From Gudongella sp964575895 (GTDB lineage: Bacteria; Bacillota; Clostridia; Tissierellales; Tissierellaceae), in NCBI GenBank assembly GCA_964575895.1, contig CAZNTE010000010.1, forward strand, positions 27,910 to 91,909: a stretch of 64,000 nt of DNA, in the 5' to 3' direction. The position numbers and the translations under genes are program-made. Under the pieces are notes generated by a model. That model saw only the letters and a list, made by a program, of their open reading frames with translations, was not told the origin of the DNA and did not search any database. Below, piece after piece: positions 1-8,416 of the stretch. Each line of letters starts with the position of its first letter. Within the stretch, counting starts at the first letter, position 1.

Positions 1-1056
1 GTTATTGCATTAATATATGGATTTTGCTTGTTTTATTTTAGAAAAAATATAATTGGATTCTTTAATTTAGATGATTTAGAAGTAGTTGCAATGGCAGAGT
101 CTTATCTTAGAATTATAGGTATGGGAATTATTTTTCATTTTTTAAATCCAATATTTTCAACAGCTCTTAACTCATCTGGAAATAGTCTAACACCTTTTAA
201 GATTAATACCTTAGGTTTAATTACCAATATGGTTTTAGACCCTATATTAATATTTGGAATTGGTCCTATAGTTGGGATGGGAATTGAGGGTGCTGCTTAT
301 GCAACTATATTTTCCCAAGGTGTTGTATCTTTACTTTTTATATACTTAGGAAAGAAAGCTAATCTAATATATTCACATGTGAATATATTTCAAAAGATAG
401 AATTAAAAAGAATTAAGCAAATTGTAAAACTTGGCTTGCCTCCTTCAATGCAAACAGGAGCCCATGCAGTAATTAGTATGATTCTAACTCGAATAATTGC
501 AAGATTTGGTCCCATACCTATAGCAGTTCAAAGCATAGGATCCCAAATTGAATCCATAACTTGGATGACTGCTGAGGGATTTTCAGCTGCAATATCTGCT
601 TTTGTGGGTCAAAACTATGGTGCCAATAAAATGGATAGAGTAAAAGAAGGATACCATAAAGGGATAAGAGTATTGGGATCATTAGGTGTATTAGCATCTA
701 TTATTCTTATTTTAGGAGCAGAACATCTATTTAGAATATTTACACCAAACGATGAAATAGCTATAAGAGAAGGTATAGTTTACTTAAGGATACTAGGCGT
801 TTCACAATTCTTTATGAGTATTGAAATTGGAACTGCTGGTGCCTTTAATGGACTTGGCAGGACAATTCCCCCCACCATTAGTGGAATAAGCTTAAACGCC
901 CTTAGAATACCCTTAGCATTGATTCTATCCCAAGATGCCATCTTAGGATTATCTGGAATATGGTGGTCCATAGCAGGGACTGGAATAGCAAAGGGTATCT
1001 TGATTTATTTGTGGTTTAGAATTGTCCTTAAGAGAGTTAATGAAGCACCTATTTAA
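1..1056 (+). CDS. MATE family efflux transporter, 5' truncated by window edge
   Basis: This is the C-terminal 351 residues of a multidrug and toxin extrusion (MATE) antiporter, a cation-coupled exporter of the cytoplasmic membrane. The frame is open from base 1, so the first roughly 100 residues lie outside the window; the first internal start-like codon at 28 is not the true start. Many hydrophobic helices are separated by short loops. The repeated-half architecture shows in the PFKINTLGLITNMVLDP and GLPPSMQTG stretches, which resemble the start of the second half in MATE proteins. Its 3' end overlaps the convergent DUF1667 gene by 8 bases. The substrate cannot be told from sequence. Confidence 0.9.
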   Translation, partial: VIALIYGFCLFYFRKNIIGFFNLDDLEVVAMAESYLRIIGMGIIFHFLNPIFSTALNSSGNSLTPFKINTLGLITNMVLDPILIFGIGPIVGMGIEGAAYATIFSQGVVSLLFIYLGKKANLIYSHVNIFQKIELKRIKQIVKLGLPPSMQTGAHAVISMILTRIIARFGPIPIAVQSIGSQIESITWMTAEGFSAAISAFVGQNYGANKMDRVKEGYHKGIRVLGSLGVLASIILILGAEHLFRIFTPNDEIAIREGIVYLRILGVSQFFMSIEIGTAGAFNGLGRTIPPTISGISLNALRIPLALILSQDAILGLSGIWWSIAGTGIAKGILIYLWFRIVLKRVNEAPI

Positions 1057-1414
1057 CCCGTCTTTGTGATATGATATCTACACCAGTATTTAATATATTG
1101 GAAATTATAACCTGATCTTTTTTTACTGGAGCTAGTACCTTAGTATTACTTATTAATTCAAGAGCACTATCTAATAAATCCCTTGAAATAGGTTCACTAG
1201 AGATAACAGGTAATCTGCCCATAGAACCCTTTAAGAGTATACATCTTCCCTTAAGGATGGTTTTATCTTTAGATATTTGAGATTTTGCATAATCTAAACC
1301 TCTACCACAGTTATTTCCAGTTATTAATATATTTTCATCCTGAGTTTCAATAGTTAAGTTACATTGAACACTACAGATTTTACACTGTAAACTCGTTTTT
1401 GTCACATTAAACAC
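1049..1414 (-). CDS. DUF1667 family cysteine-rich protein
   Basis: A 121-residue protein of the DUF1667 family (COG3862). Four cysteines in the first 36 residues (C11, C14, C18, C36) form a CxxCxxxC...C pattern like the Fe-S site at the N-terminus of molybdopterin oxidoreductases. The end (VIISNILNTGVDIISQRRV) is the family's usual C-terminus. In other Firmicutes the gene often sits beside glpA-type dehydrogenase genes, but none is present here. A GAGGTG ribosome site lies upstream of the ATG. It is convergent with the MATE gene and overlaps it by 8 bases. The biochemical role is not established; binding of an Fe-S cluster is an inference from the cysteines. Confidence 0.8.
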   Translation of the reverse strand: MFNVTKTSLQCKICSVQCNLTIETQDENILITGNNCGRGLDYAKSQISKDKTILKGRCILLKGSMGRLPVISSEPISRDLLDSALELISNTKVLAPVKKDQVIISNILNTGVDIISQRRVK

Positions 1415-1514
1415 CTCTAATTTATTATATCATAACCATAATATTTCAAGAAGTGGGTATAAAACGAAAATAAGGGATAGTTAAATCAACTACTTATATA
1501 AGGTGGTGTCTAGA

Positions 1515-2192
1515 ATGGATACTTTCGAACTTGTTTTTAGATTAGTTTTGTCAGCTGTAATTGGTGGAGCTATTGGTATTGAAAGAGAGGCAAGCAATCG
1601 ACCAGCTGGTTTCAGAACTCATATTTTAGTTAGTGTAGGTTCTACTTTAATTATGTTAGTATCAATTTATGGGGTTCCTAGCAGTGCAGACCCAGCAAGA
1701 ATAGCTGCTCAAGTTGTAAGTGGGATTGGTTTTTTAGGTGCTGGAACCATTCTTAGAACAGGAAATCATATTAAGGGTTTAACTACAGCAGCAAGCCTTT
1801 GGGTGTGTGCTGGAATCGGCCTTGCCATTGGTTCAGGATTTTACCTAGGGGGAGTTATAACAGCAATTATCGTTATATTATCATTAGTAGTTCTTGGTAA
1901 ATTTGAAAAGAAAGTATTAAGAGGTGCAAACAAAATTATAATAGTAAACGGATTGGATCGTGCAGGTTTAATAGGCGATATTGGAACTCAACTTGGAAAG
2001 TATGGTATTTCTATCAGAAATATTAATATAGAAACAAAAAATGAAGAAGAAGTAAAACCCGTAATTTTAGAAATAAAGTTTTATATTAAAGTACCCATGA
2101 ATCTTGATGAGAATAAACTCTTTGACGATTTATACAGAATAAAGGATATAAAGTCAATTGAGTATGATAATAAATCTTTAAGTAATAATTAG
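1515..2192 (+). CDS. MgtC/SapB family membrane protein
   Basis: A 225-residue MgtC/SapB family protein. The N-terminal half is hydrophobic with the family signatures GGAIGIEREASNRPAGFRTH and GIGFLGAGTILRTG, which form the conserved membrane domain. The C-terminal 80 residues (from about IIIVNGLDRAGLIGDIG) look like a cytosolic ACT-type domain. The family is linked to Mg2+ homeostasis and acid or intracellular survival; transport by the protein itself is disputed. Two GTG codons at 1503 and 1506 are in frame, but they are part of the AGGTGGTG ribosome site, so the ATG at 1515 is the better start. It lies 11 bases before the cyclophilin gene, probably in one transcript. Confidence 0.85.
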   Translation: MDTFELVFRLVLSAVIGGAIGIEREASNRPAGFRTHILVSVGSTLIMLVSIYGVPSSADPARIAAQVVSGIGFLGAGTILRTGNHIKGLTTAASLWVCAGIGLAIGSGFYLGGVITAIIVILSLVVLGKFEKKVLRGANKIIIVNGLDRAGLIGDIGTQLGKYGISIRNINIETKNEEEVKPVILEIKFYIKVPMNLDENKLFDDLYRIKDIKSIEYDNKSLSNN

Positions 2193-2203
2193 GAGGAATG
2201 TAA

Positions 2204-2803
2204 ATGCTAAATCAATTAAGTATGCCACAAGAAAATGAAGAAGTTGTTGTAATGACTACAAATCATGGAGAAATAAGAATAAAATTGTTTCCAGAGGTAG
2301 CTCCAAAAGCAGTCGAAAACTTCACTACACACATTAAAAATGGTTATTACAATGGAATTAGTTTTCACAGAGTTATAAGTGACTTTATGATTCAGGGGGG
2401 AGATCCTGAAGGAACTGGTAGAGGAGGAAAGAGTATCTGGGGGAAACCTTTTAAGGATGAATTTGATACTAATTACAGAAATTTTAGAGGAGCGCTATCC
2501 ATGGCAAACTCAGGTCCTAATACAAATGGAAGCCAATTCTTTATTGTTCAGAAAAGAGAAGTAGAAGGAAATATCTTAAATCAAATGAAATCTTTAGGTA
2601 TAAATAAAGGATATCCTGATGAAGTTATAGAAGCCTATAAAGAACATGGTGGTACCTACTGGTTAGATTTTAAACACACAGTATTTGGACAAGTATTTGA
2701 GGGGATGGATGTGGTAGATAATATTGCCAGTTTAAAGGTAGATGGTAATTCTAAACCAATGAAACCAGTGGTGATAGAAAAAATTGAAATTGTAAATTAT
2801 TAA
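2204..2803 (+). CDS. peptidyl-prolyl cis-trans isomerase, cyclophilin type
   Basis: A 199-residue cytoplasmic cyclophilin (PPIase, EC 5.2.1.8) that speeds isomerisation of proline peptide bonds in protein folding. Catalytic-core motifs are visible: FHRVISDFMIQGGDP with the key Arg, then LSMANSGPNTNGSQFF and HTVFGQV. There is an insertion of about 35 residues between the SQFF strand and the HTVFG strand (from NQMKSLGINKGYP on), a feature of many Firmicute PpiB proteins. No signal peptide is seen. A strong AGGAGG site precedes the ATG. It is 9 bases from the next gene, so the two are likely co-transcribed. Confidence 0.92.
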   Translation: MLNQLSMPQENEEVVVMTTNHGEIRIKLFPEVAPKAVENFTTHIKNGYYNGISFHRVISDFMIQGGDPEGTGRGGKSIWGKPFKDEFDTNYRNFRGALSMANSGPNTNGSQFFIVQKREVEGNILNQMKSLGINKGYPDEVIEAYKEHGGTYWLDFKHTVFGQVFEGMDVVDNIASLKVDGNSKPMKPVVIEKIEIVNY

Positions 2804-2812
2804 GGTGAAATC

Positions 2813-3592
2813 ATGAAAGAACTCATATTGGATGAAATCAAAAATGTTATGTCTGATTATGAGGGTAGAGAAGAAGTCTCTTCTCGATGGAAAGAACCAG
2901 TAATAGGATTTGCATCATGTGAAGATAGTACTTTTGAAGTATTAAAAAAAGTTGCAAATCCTTTACATCTTTCACCTTATGATATTAACCCTGAAGGTAA
3001 AACCGTTATTACATACTTTCTACCTTTTGACGAGGAGATACCAAATAGTAATGTAGCAGATAGAAATTCATCGCAAAAGTGGGCCAAGGCATATGTTGAG
3101 ACAAACATACTTATCCAGTTAATAAATGATCATTTAATAGAGTACCTAACAGAAATGGGATATAGAACTAATAAACTACCTCCAGAGCAGAACATGGACT
3201 ATAAAAAACTTACCAGTGTATGGTCAAATAGACATGTGGGGTATATAGCCGGTTTAGGAAAGTTCGGAATCAATAATATGTTAATAACATCAAAAGGGTG
3301 TTGTGGTAGGCTTGGAAATGTTATAACTAGCCTGTATATTGAACCAACCCAGAGAAGTGAAGATGAATTTTGCTTTAATAAAGCAGGATATAATTGTACA
3401 AAATGCCTTGATAGATGCGTAAATGGAGCACTAAGTTTAGAACACTTTGATAGGCATAAATGTTTTGAGATGTGCACTGAAAATGGAGAGATTTATAGTA
3501 GTTTGGGAAGCGCTGAAGTATGTGGGAAGTGTTTAGTAGATTTACCATGTTCATTTAAGAATCCAGTTAAGAAAGTATCGAATCATATTTAG
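2813..3592 (+). CDS. QueG-like Fe-S protein (epoxyqueuosine reductase related)
   Basis: A 259-residue protein related to epoxyqueuosine reductase QueG but shorter. The central segment with HVGYIAGLGKFGINNMLIT matches the QueG region that binds the cobalamin and substrate. It is followed by a cysteine-rich part (CCGRLG, then CTKCLDRC, then CGKCLVDLPC) fit to bind one or two 4Fe-4S clusters. A bona fide queG lies at 10029, so this paralogue probably does something else; related stand-alone proteins are annotated only as Fe-S binding. The stop codon sits inside the loop of the terminator hairpin that ends this operon. The specific function is unknown. Confidence 0.7.
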   Translation: MKELILDEIKNVMSDYEGREEVSSRWKEPVIGFASCEDSTFEVLKKVANPLHLSPYDINPEGKTVITYFLPFDEEIPNSNVADRNSSQKWAKAYVETNILIQLINDHLIEYLTEMGYRTNKLPPEQNMDYKKLTSVWSNRHVGYIAGLGKFGINNMLITSKGCCGRLGNVITSLYIEPTQRSEDEFCFNKAGYNCTKCLDRCVNGALSLEHFDRHKCFEMCTENGEIYSSLGSAEVCGKCLVDLPCSFKNPVKKVSNHI

Positions 3593-3606
3593 GATTCGAT
3601 ACTTTC
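3571..3606 (+). terminator. terminator hairpin of the mgtC-ppi operon
   Basis: A perfect 14-bp inverted repeat (3571-3584 with 3593-3606, 8-base loop) starts inside the last codons of the upstream gene; the TAG stop is at the loop's end. The T-run after it is weak (TTG, then TTAAT), so termination may be partial. Confidence 0.7.
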
Positions 3607-3698
3607 TTTGTTAATAGAATATTAATAAAATATGTAAAATTTATGTTGAATATTAACAAAGTTAATGATATATTCCCAAGTTTGACAGTTGAAACAAA

Positions 3699-3744
3699 AT
3701 AAAACCCTTAAACACATTGCAAATAGTGCGTTTCAGGGTTTTAT
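3699..3744. terminator. hairpin next to the IS remnant
   Basis: Two 18-base arms (3699-3716 and 3727-3744) pair at 16 of 18 positions around a 10-base loop, with A-rich and T-rich outer ends, so the element could terminate in either direction. It stands just beyond the 3' end of the decayed transposase and could equally be a piece of the original element's end. Confidence 0.5.
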
Positions 3745-3751
3745 GTTTCTC

Positions 3752-3990
3752 TTAAGTTTTGCGTAATATTTTCTTCTTTTTTGTTTCTTTAAAATAATTT
3801 TTCATCATTTTTGTACTGACTATCTCATAGTCTGTCCTGAATCCGAATACTTCATGCAAGGCATCTGTAAAATCTGTTCTTGTATAGGTTGGTACATATC
3901 CTTCTTTTGGTATTGAATAGAAATTCATGTCTTTTAATCCATTTAGGATTTCTTGTACTGGGGATAATATTGGTCTTTTAATCCTTTTAT
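3752..3990 (-). pseudogene. transposase C-terminal fragment (decayed insertion sequence)
   Basis: The minus strand encodes about 79 residues that look like the last part of a DDE transposase of the IS4/IS1634 kind. The recognisable core is GYVPTYTRTDFTDALHEVF followed by GFRTDYEIV, which I know as a common ending of such transposases. The frame stays open upstream to 4066 but there it runs antisense into the response regulator start, so the true homology ends near 3990. The N-terminal and catalytic parts are missing and no intact terminal repeats were found. It is a remnant lying directly in front of the response regulator operon. Family assignment is from memory of the motif only. Confidence 0.6.
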
Positions 3991-4022
3991 CTAGTGGTAT
4001 AATTAAATAGGGTGGTGAGAAT

Positions 4023-4715
4023 ATGAGTAAGATAAAAATACTTGTTGTTGATGATGAAAAGAACATAGTAGAATTACTTAAGATTAATCTAGAAAGATAT
4101 GGATATGATGTTATATCTGCCTATACAGGAATGGAGGCTATTACGTTAACATCCACAGATACACCGGATCTTATTCTATTGGATGTAATGCTACCTGACA
4201 GTGATGGCATTAAAATATGTTCAATGATAAGAAGTAATGAAAAGACATCAGATATCCCTATAATAATGGTATCAGCTAAAAGTGAGGAAGAAGATAAAAT
4301 AGAAGGACTAATTGCCGGAGCTGATGACTATATCACAAAACCATTTAGTATAAAAGAAATAGAAGCTAGAATCCAAAGTGTATTAAGAAGAAGCAAAAGT
4401 AATGCTGGTGAAAAGAATAAACTATCAATAGAAGAAAGAGATAAATTATATATAAATAAAGATAAGTATGAAGTGCTGGTGGGTGGGTTAAAAGCAGACT
4501 TAACCCTTAGCGAGTTTAAACTATTGAGCAAAATATTTGAGAATCCAAATAAAGTCTATACACGAGAAGAGTTGATGGATGTGATCTCTTCTGACAAGGA
4601 TAAGACTGATATAAGGACTATTGATGTCCACATAAGAAACATTAGGAAGAAGATAGAAATTGATGGGGACGAGTTTATCGAAACAGTAAGAGGAATAGGA
4701 TATAGGGTCAAATAA
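4023..4715 (+). CDS. response regulator, OmpR/PhoB family
   Basis: A 230-residue two-component response regulator. The receiver domain (about 1-125) has the acidic pocket D10-D11, the phosphoacceptor D54 in LILLDVMLPDSDG, and the conserved Lys in YITKPF. A winged-helix DNA-binding domain (about 135-230) ends in RTIDVHIRNIRKKIE and GIGYRVK, typical of PhoB/OmpR/WalR regulators. It is followed after 2 bases by its histidine kinase, so the pair is co-translated. A GGTGGTGAG ribosome site precedes the ATG. A broken transposase occupies the upstream region. PhoP/PhoR-type phosphate control is possible, but no Pho box was identified and the stimulus is unknown. Confidence 0.93.
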   Translation: MSKIKILVVDDEKNIVELLKINLERYGYDVISAYTGMEAITLTSTDTPDLILLDVMLPDSDGIKICSMIRSNEKTSDIPIIMVSAKSEEEDKIEGLIAGADDYITKPFSIKEIEARIQSVLRRSKSNAGEKNKLSIEERDKLYINKDKYEVLVGGLKADLTLSEFKLLSKIFENPNKVYTREELMDVISSDKDKTDIRTIDVHIRNIRKKIEIDGDEFIETVRGIGYRVK

Positions 4716-4717
4716 TT

Positions 4718-6139
4718 ATGCGAAAAAAAATTTTACTTAATTACATTTTAATATTAATAATCAGTTCATTTCTAACAGGGTATATCGCTTACTATACTAT
4801 AAAAGTTAACCATTTAGAATCAAAAGAAGACAAGTATATATCTAATATGAAACTTATTGAAAGCTCTATATTGGGCAGTAATGAAGACTTTAATAACTTG
4901 AATTATTTTAGAATGGCTCAATTTTACTCTGATTTAACATCAGCCCGAGTAACATTTATAAGGAACGATGGATATCCATTGGCTGATTCAGACAATAATA
5001 GCATAATATTTGATAATTTTTCTGATTCTCAAGGATTTAAAAATGCTCTGATTGAAGATTCTAAATTATATAGTGAATACAGTAGAGAAATGGGAAAAAA
5101 TTACCACTATTATTCTTCATTACTAAAGTTTGATAATAACAATGGTGTAATATTAAGAATTGGAGAAACCATAGATAGCACGGACAGATTAATTGATAAT
5201 TTCCTTTTATATCTTATGATAGCTATTTTTGGAAGTTTAATAATCGCATCGATCCTATCATATATAACAGTAGAAAACCTCATAAGACCTTTGAGAATAT
5301 TAACCAATACTTCAAAATTAGTAGCTGCAGGAGATTTTTCTCAAACTGTTGAGATTGATTCAGATGATGAAATAGGAGACTTAACAACTAGTTTCAATTC
5401 AATGACTAAAGAATTAAATAGCTATGTATCTTCTATGAAGGTAGTTGAAAGGATAAGGAAGGATTTTGTAGCTAATATTTCTCATGAATTGAGAACCCCC
5501 CTTACATCCATACTAGGTTTTATAGAAACCCTTAAAAAAGAAGACTTGGATGAAAATACCAAGATTAAATCTCTGAATATTATTGAGGCTGAAAGCTTGA
5601 GATTAAGAGAATTAATAAACAAGTTACTTATTCTTTCTAAGGTTGAGAGTATGAGAGAAGAAAAGTCTCTAAAGGCTGTTGATATTGACAAGATTATTAC
5701 TGAAGTTATAAATGTGTTGAGTCAACAGATAAGTGAGAAGGACTTAAATGTAAATGTGGGATTTGAAGATTCAAAATTCACCATTAGAAGTGATGAGGGT
5801 CTTATAAAACTAGTTTTAATAAATCTAGTAGAAAATAGCATAAAGTATAATGTTTTTAAAGGAAGTATTTGGATTAATGTTATGGAAGAAGATAGTAATA
5901 TAAAAATTAAAGTTAAAGATACAGGTATAGGAATACCTGAAGATCAACTAGATAAAATATTTGAAAGATTTTATAGAATTGATAGTTCAAGAAATATATC
6001 CACTGGCTCAGGGTTAGGACTTGCCATATCAAAACATATAGTTTCTGGATTGGGAGGGAGTATAGAAGTTGAATCATCTAAAGAGAAGGGTACAATTTTT
6101 AGCGTTATTTTCCCTAAAGATTTCGATTTGAACTCCTAA
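4718..6139 (+). CDS. sensor histidine kinase, PhoR/WalK-like
   Basis: A 473-residue membrane histidine kinase, partner of the preceding regulator. A first membrane helix at about 5-27, an extracytoplasmic sensor of roughly 130 residues, a second helix near 160-185, then a HAMP linker. The HisKA motif FVANISHELRTPLTSILGF carries the phosphorylated H256. The ATPase domain shows the N box (LINLVENSIKYN), G1 box (DTGIGIPE), F box (FERFYRID) and G2 box (GSGLGLAISKHIV). There is no PAS domain. It starts 2 bases after the regulator stop without a clear ribosome site, which fits translational coupling. The signal is not known. Confidence 0.92.
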   Translation: MRKKILLNYILILIISSFLTGYIAYYTIKVNHLESKEDKYISNMKLIESSILGSNEDFNNLNYFRMAQFYSDLTSARVTFIRNDGYPLADSDNNSIIFDNFSDSQGFKNALIEDSKLYSEYSREMGKNYHYYSSLLKFDNNNGVILRIGETIDSTDRLIDNFLLYLMIAIFGSLIIASILSYITVENLIRPLRILTNTSKLVAAGDFSQTVEIDSDDEIGDLTTSFNSMTKELNSYVSSMKVVERIRKDFVANISHELRTPLTSILGFIETLKKEDLDENTKIKSLNIIEAESLRLRELINKLLILSKVESMREEKSLKAVDIDKIITEVINVLSQQISEKDLNVNVGFEDSKFTIRSDEGLIKLVLINLVENSIKYNVFKGSIWINVMEEDSNIKIKVKDTGIGIPEDQLDKIFERFYRIDSSRNISTGSGLGLAISKHIVSGLGGSIEVESSKEKGTIFSVIFPKDFDLNS

Positions 6140-6190
6140 TTATACCATCTTCATGTTATAATATATAAGTCATCAGTTAGGAGGGAGATT

Positions 6191-6802
6191 ATGCATCAAT
6201 ATAAAGGAAAACTAATTATTCATACTGGGTCAATGTTTTCTGGGAAAACTTCAAGTTTAGAAAAAGACGTTAAAAGGTTTAAAATTGCAGGTTATAATAC
6301 TATTGCTTTCAAACCATCAGTAGATACTAGGTATCCTAGTACAGAAATCATATCCCACGATAAGACTGCGCTGGAGGCTTTGTTAGTGGAAGATATATCA
6401 GGAATTTTGGATCTGTGTGAAAAGACAAATCCCCAGGTTGTAGCCATAGACGAGGTGCAATTTTTAGGTGGAGATATTGAAGAAATAATTAAGGGAATCA
6501 ATAGATTACTAGAAAAAGATATAACCGTAATTGTTGCAGGATTAGATATCGATTTTAGTGGCAAACCTTTTGAAATTTTAAAGGAATTAATGCCTATAGC
6601 TGATTATCTTACTAAGCATCATGCAGTTTGTGTAAAGTGTGGAACAGATGCATGGGTAAGTCATAGAAAAACAAAGGCACTTGAAAGGGTTGTAATTGGA
6701 GCAACTAAAGAATACGAACCCCTTTGTAGATCCTGTTATGTAATGGAAAAGAGAGAAGAAGAAAAAATTGTTAATAAGAATCAAGTAACTTTCATAGAAT
6801 AA
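6191..6802 (+). CDS. tdk: thymidine kinase
   Basis: A 203-residue type II thymidine kinase (EC 2.7.1.21) that salvages thymidine to dTMP using ATP. The P-loop is GSMFSGKTSS near residue 13, the Walker B-like segment is VVAIDEVQFL, and a zinc ribbon is seen in CVKCGTDAWVSHRK and LCRSC near the C-terminus, as in the tetrameric bacterial/human TK1 fold. An AGGAGG ribosome site precedes the ATG. The stop codon is within the left arm of a long hairpin shared with the convergent DUF4097 gene. It stands alone. Confidence 0.95.
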   Translation: MHQYKGKLIIHTGSMFSGKTSSLEKDVKRFKIAGYNTIAFKPSVDTRYPSTEIISHDKTALEALLVEDISGILDLCEKTNPQVVAIDEVQFLGGDIEEIIKGINRLLEKDITVIVAGLDIDFSGKPFEILKELMPIADYLTKHHAVCVKCGTDAWVSHRKTKALERVVIGATKEYEPLCRSCYVMEKREEEKIVNKNQVTFIE

Positions 6803-6827
6803 GGACCCCTGAGGGTCCTTATTCTAT
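6794..6827. terminator. bidirectional terminator containing both stop codons
   Basis: A perfect 15-bp inverted repeat (6794-6808 with 6813-6827, loop CTGA) ends both tdk and the convergent minus-strand gene. The tdk TAA (6800-6802) lies in one arm and the stop of the minus gene (6819-6821) in the other, at mirror positions. There is no strong T-tract beyond the arms' own AT-rich ends. Confidence 0.8.
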
Positions 6828-7838
6828 GTTTATATTACCTGATGATGTTTTAATATCCATAAAATAGTTGGTGCCTGATTTATCAATTATAAAAGAATTA
6901 CCCGGTGCACGGGAATTTTCGTAGAAAATACCACCGCTGGATGTAGCTGCAGAGATACTTCCATTGTAGTAAATACTGTTGATTACTCTAATATTACCAG
7001 AGCTACTATTTATCTTTAGATTATTTGTATTTTCAGTTACAACTAAATCAATATCTCCTGAACTGCTATTAAGATTGGCAGTACCGTTTTGTGGGTCTAT
7101 TGAAATATCACCAGAGGATGACTTAATCTCGAAACTATTAGCAATAGTATTATTTGAAGTAAACCCACCAGAGCTTGATTGGAAGTTAATATAATTTACT
7201 TTTAGATCCTTTAAACTCAAGTCTCCAGATGAAGAAACAAACTGGATTTCTTCTAACGTAACCTCTGGGATTAGAATATCAAGCTTCAAATTTGAATTTG
7301 CGATAGTCAAGCTACCTGAATTAGGAGTACTAATAATATTTAAGGTATCATTTGTCTTACTAAAATCAAATTCAAACTTTTTATTAGAAGAATAAGTCCC
7401 CTTTAATAGTATGATTATATTTTTGCTCTGGGTGCTATAGATGTTTGCGTCAACAAATATGGTATCAATTGATATATTTTTTATATCATCAGGAGGGAAT
7501 TCACCCTTGTAATCTTCTGAATAAGTTTTTCCAGTGCTACCAATATTTATATTGTTGAATAAGTCTTCTAAATTGTTAATTCCTATTGTGGTTTTATTAT
7601 TACCATCATCTACAACTATTCCTTTCCAAGATATTGATACTAGTTTATCCCCATCTTGTACAAGAATACCTTCAGGATCAATTTTAACTGTACTATCCTT
7701 CTCAGATATAATAACTGAGTTTCCAACTAAGTAATCTTCTAGTCTGAAGTTATCAATATAGTAAAGAGAGTAGAATCCGATTCCAAAGGATATTAACATC
7801 ACACCAAATAAAACTATACCTATTTTTTTAAAATTCAT
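6819..7838 (-). CDS. DUF4097 family putative adhesin/envelope protein
   Basis: A 339-residue protein with one N-terminal membrane helix (about 6-28) and a long outside domain of the DUF4097 type. The C-terminal half is a right-handed beta-helix-like ladder of short repeats around SSGD/SSGN/SSGG, about one every 17-22 residues (six or seven copies). It is the last gene of the padR-DUF1700-DUF4097 operon, an arrangement common in Firmicutes and related to the LiaX/LiaF-type envelope stress systems. An AGGGGGTTGG ribosome site supports the start. The likely role is at the cell envelope; the precise function is not known. Confidence 0.8.
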   Translation of the reverse strand: MNFKKIGIVLFGVMLISFGIGFYSLYYIDNFRLEDYLVGNSVIISEKDSTVKIDPEGILVQDGDKLVSISWKGIVVDDGNNKTTIGINNLEDLFNNINIGSTGKTYSEDYKGEFPPDDIKNISIDTIFVDANIYSTQSKNIIILLKGTYSSNKKFEFDFSKTNDTLNIISTPNSGSLTIANSNLKLDILIPEVTLEEIQFVSSSGDLSLKDLKVNYINFQSSSGGFTSNNTIANSFEIKSSSGDISIDPQNGTANLNSSSGDIDLVVTENTNNLKINSSSGNIRVINSIYYNGSISAATSSGGIFYENSRAPGNSFIIDKSGTNYFMDIKTSSGNINIE

Positions 7839-7849
7839 CTTCCAACCCC

Positions 7850-8416
7850 CTAGCTATATACCAATTTTTTATTCCATTGTACATAAAGGACGCAAAGTTT
7901 GTAAAAGAGTTTAGACAATAATATGGTAATTATCACAATTAATATTCCAAGTGCAATTAGCCCAATCCCAAATGCGGTTGATGTAACAATTCCTGGGACA
8001 AAGGTTGAAAGAATAAAATTTACAGGGAATCTAAGCAATAAACCAATTCCTCCGATTGAAATCCCAAAGCCTGCTGCAAAAAAACCGACTAATAATCCTA
8101 CAATTCCCATGAAGGGACCAAATACAAATATTAGGTTCATTACTATGAGTAAGATGAGAATGATTGCATTAGGGCTCTTATTGGTTGATGTATTATAACT
8201 TGTGTCATTCTTGTTAGAAAAACTGTAACTTGATCTTATACTTTCTGCAACTTCTCTTGGATCCCCTAATTCTCTAGATATTTCATCTTCGCTTTTGCCC
8301 TTCTCTTTACCTATTATGAAGTGCTCTTCATAATCAAGTAATATTTCTCTCACTTCACTTTCAGGTAAGTAGTGAAGGAAAGACTTTAATCTATTTAGAT
8401 ATTCAACCTTTGTCAT
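7850..8416 (-). CDS. DUF1700 (HAAS-domain) membrane protein
   Basis: A 188-residue DUF1700 family membrane protein. The N-terminal 65 residues form the HAAS-type cytosolic domain (EYLNRLKSFLHYLPESEV, then DYEEHF, then GDPREVAESI). Three or four hydrophobic segments follow from about residue 85. It overlaps the upstream padR gene by 14 bases and ends 11 bases before the DUF4097 gene, so translation is coupled. In related operons the HAAS protein works with PadR and an envelope protein in stress response. That role is inferred from gene context. Confidence 0.82.
   Translation of the reverse strand: MTKVEYLNRLKSFLHYLPESEVREILLDYEEHFIIGKEKGKSEDEISRELGDPREVAESIRSSYSFSNKNDTSYNTSTNKSPNAIILILLIVMNLIFVFGPFMGIVGLLVGFFAAGFGISIGGIGLLLRFPVNFILSTFVPGIVTSTAFGIGLIALGILIVIITILLSKLFYKLCVLYVQWNKKLVYS

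Noticed and set aside
7923..8198. Plus-strand frame opposite the DUF1700 gene
   Set aside because: It is antisense to a clear protein family member and lacks a ribosome site; the same applies to all the other long frames opposite conserved genes.
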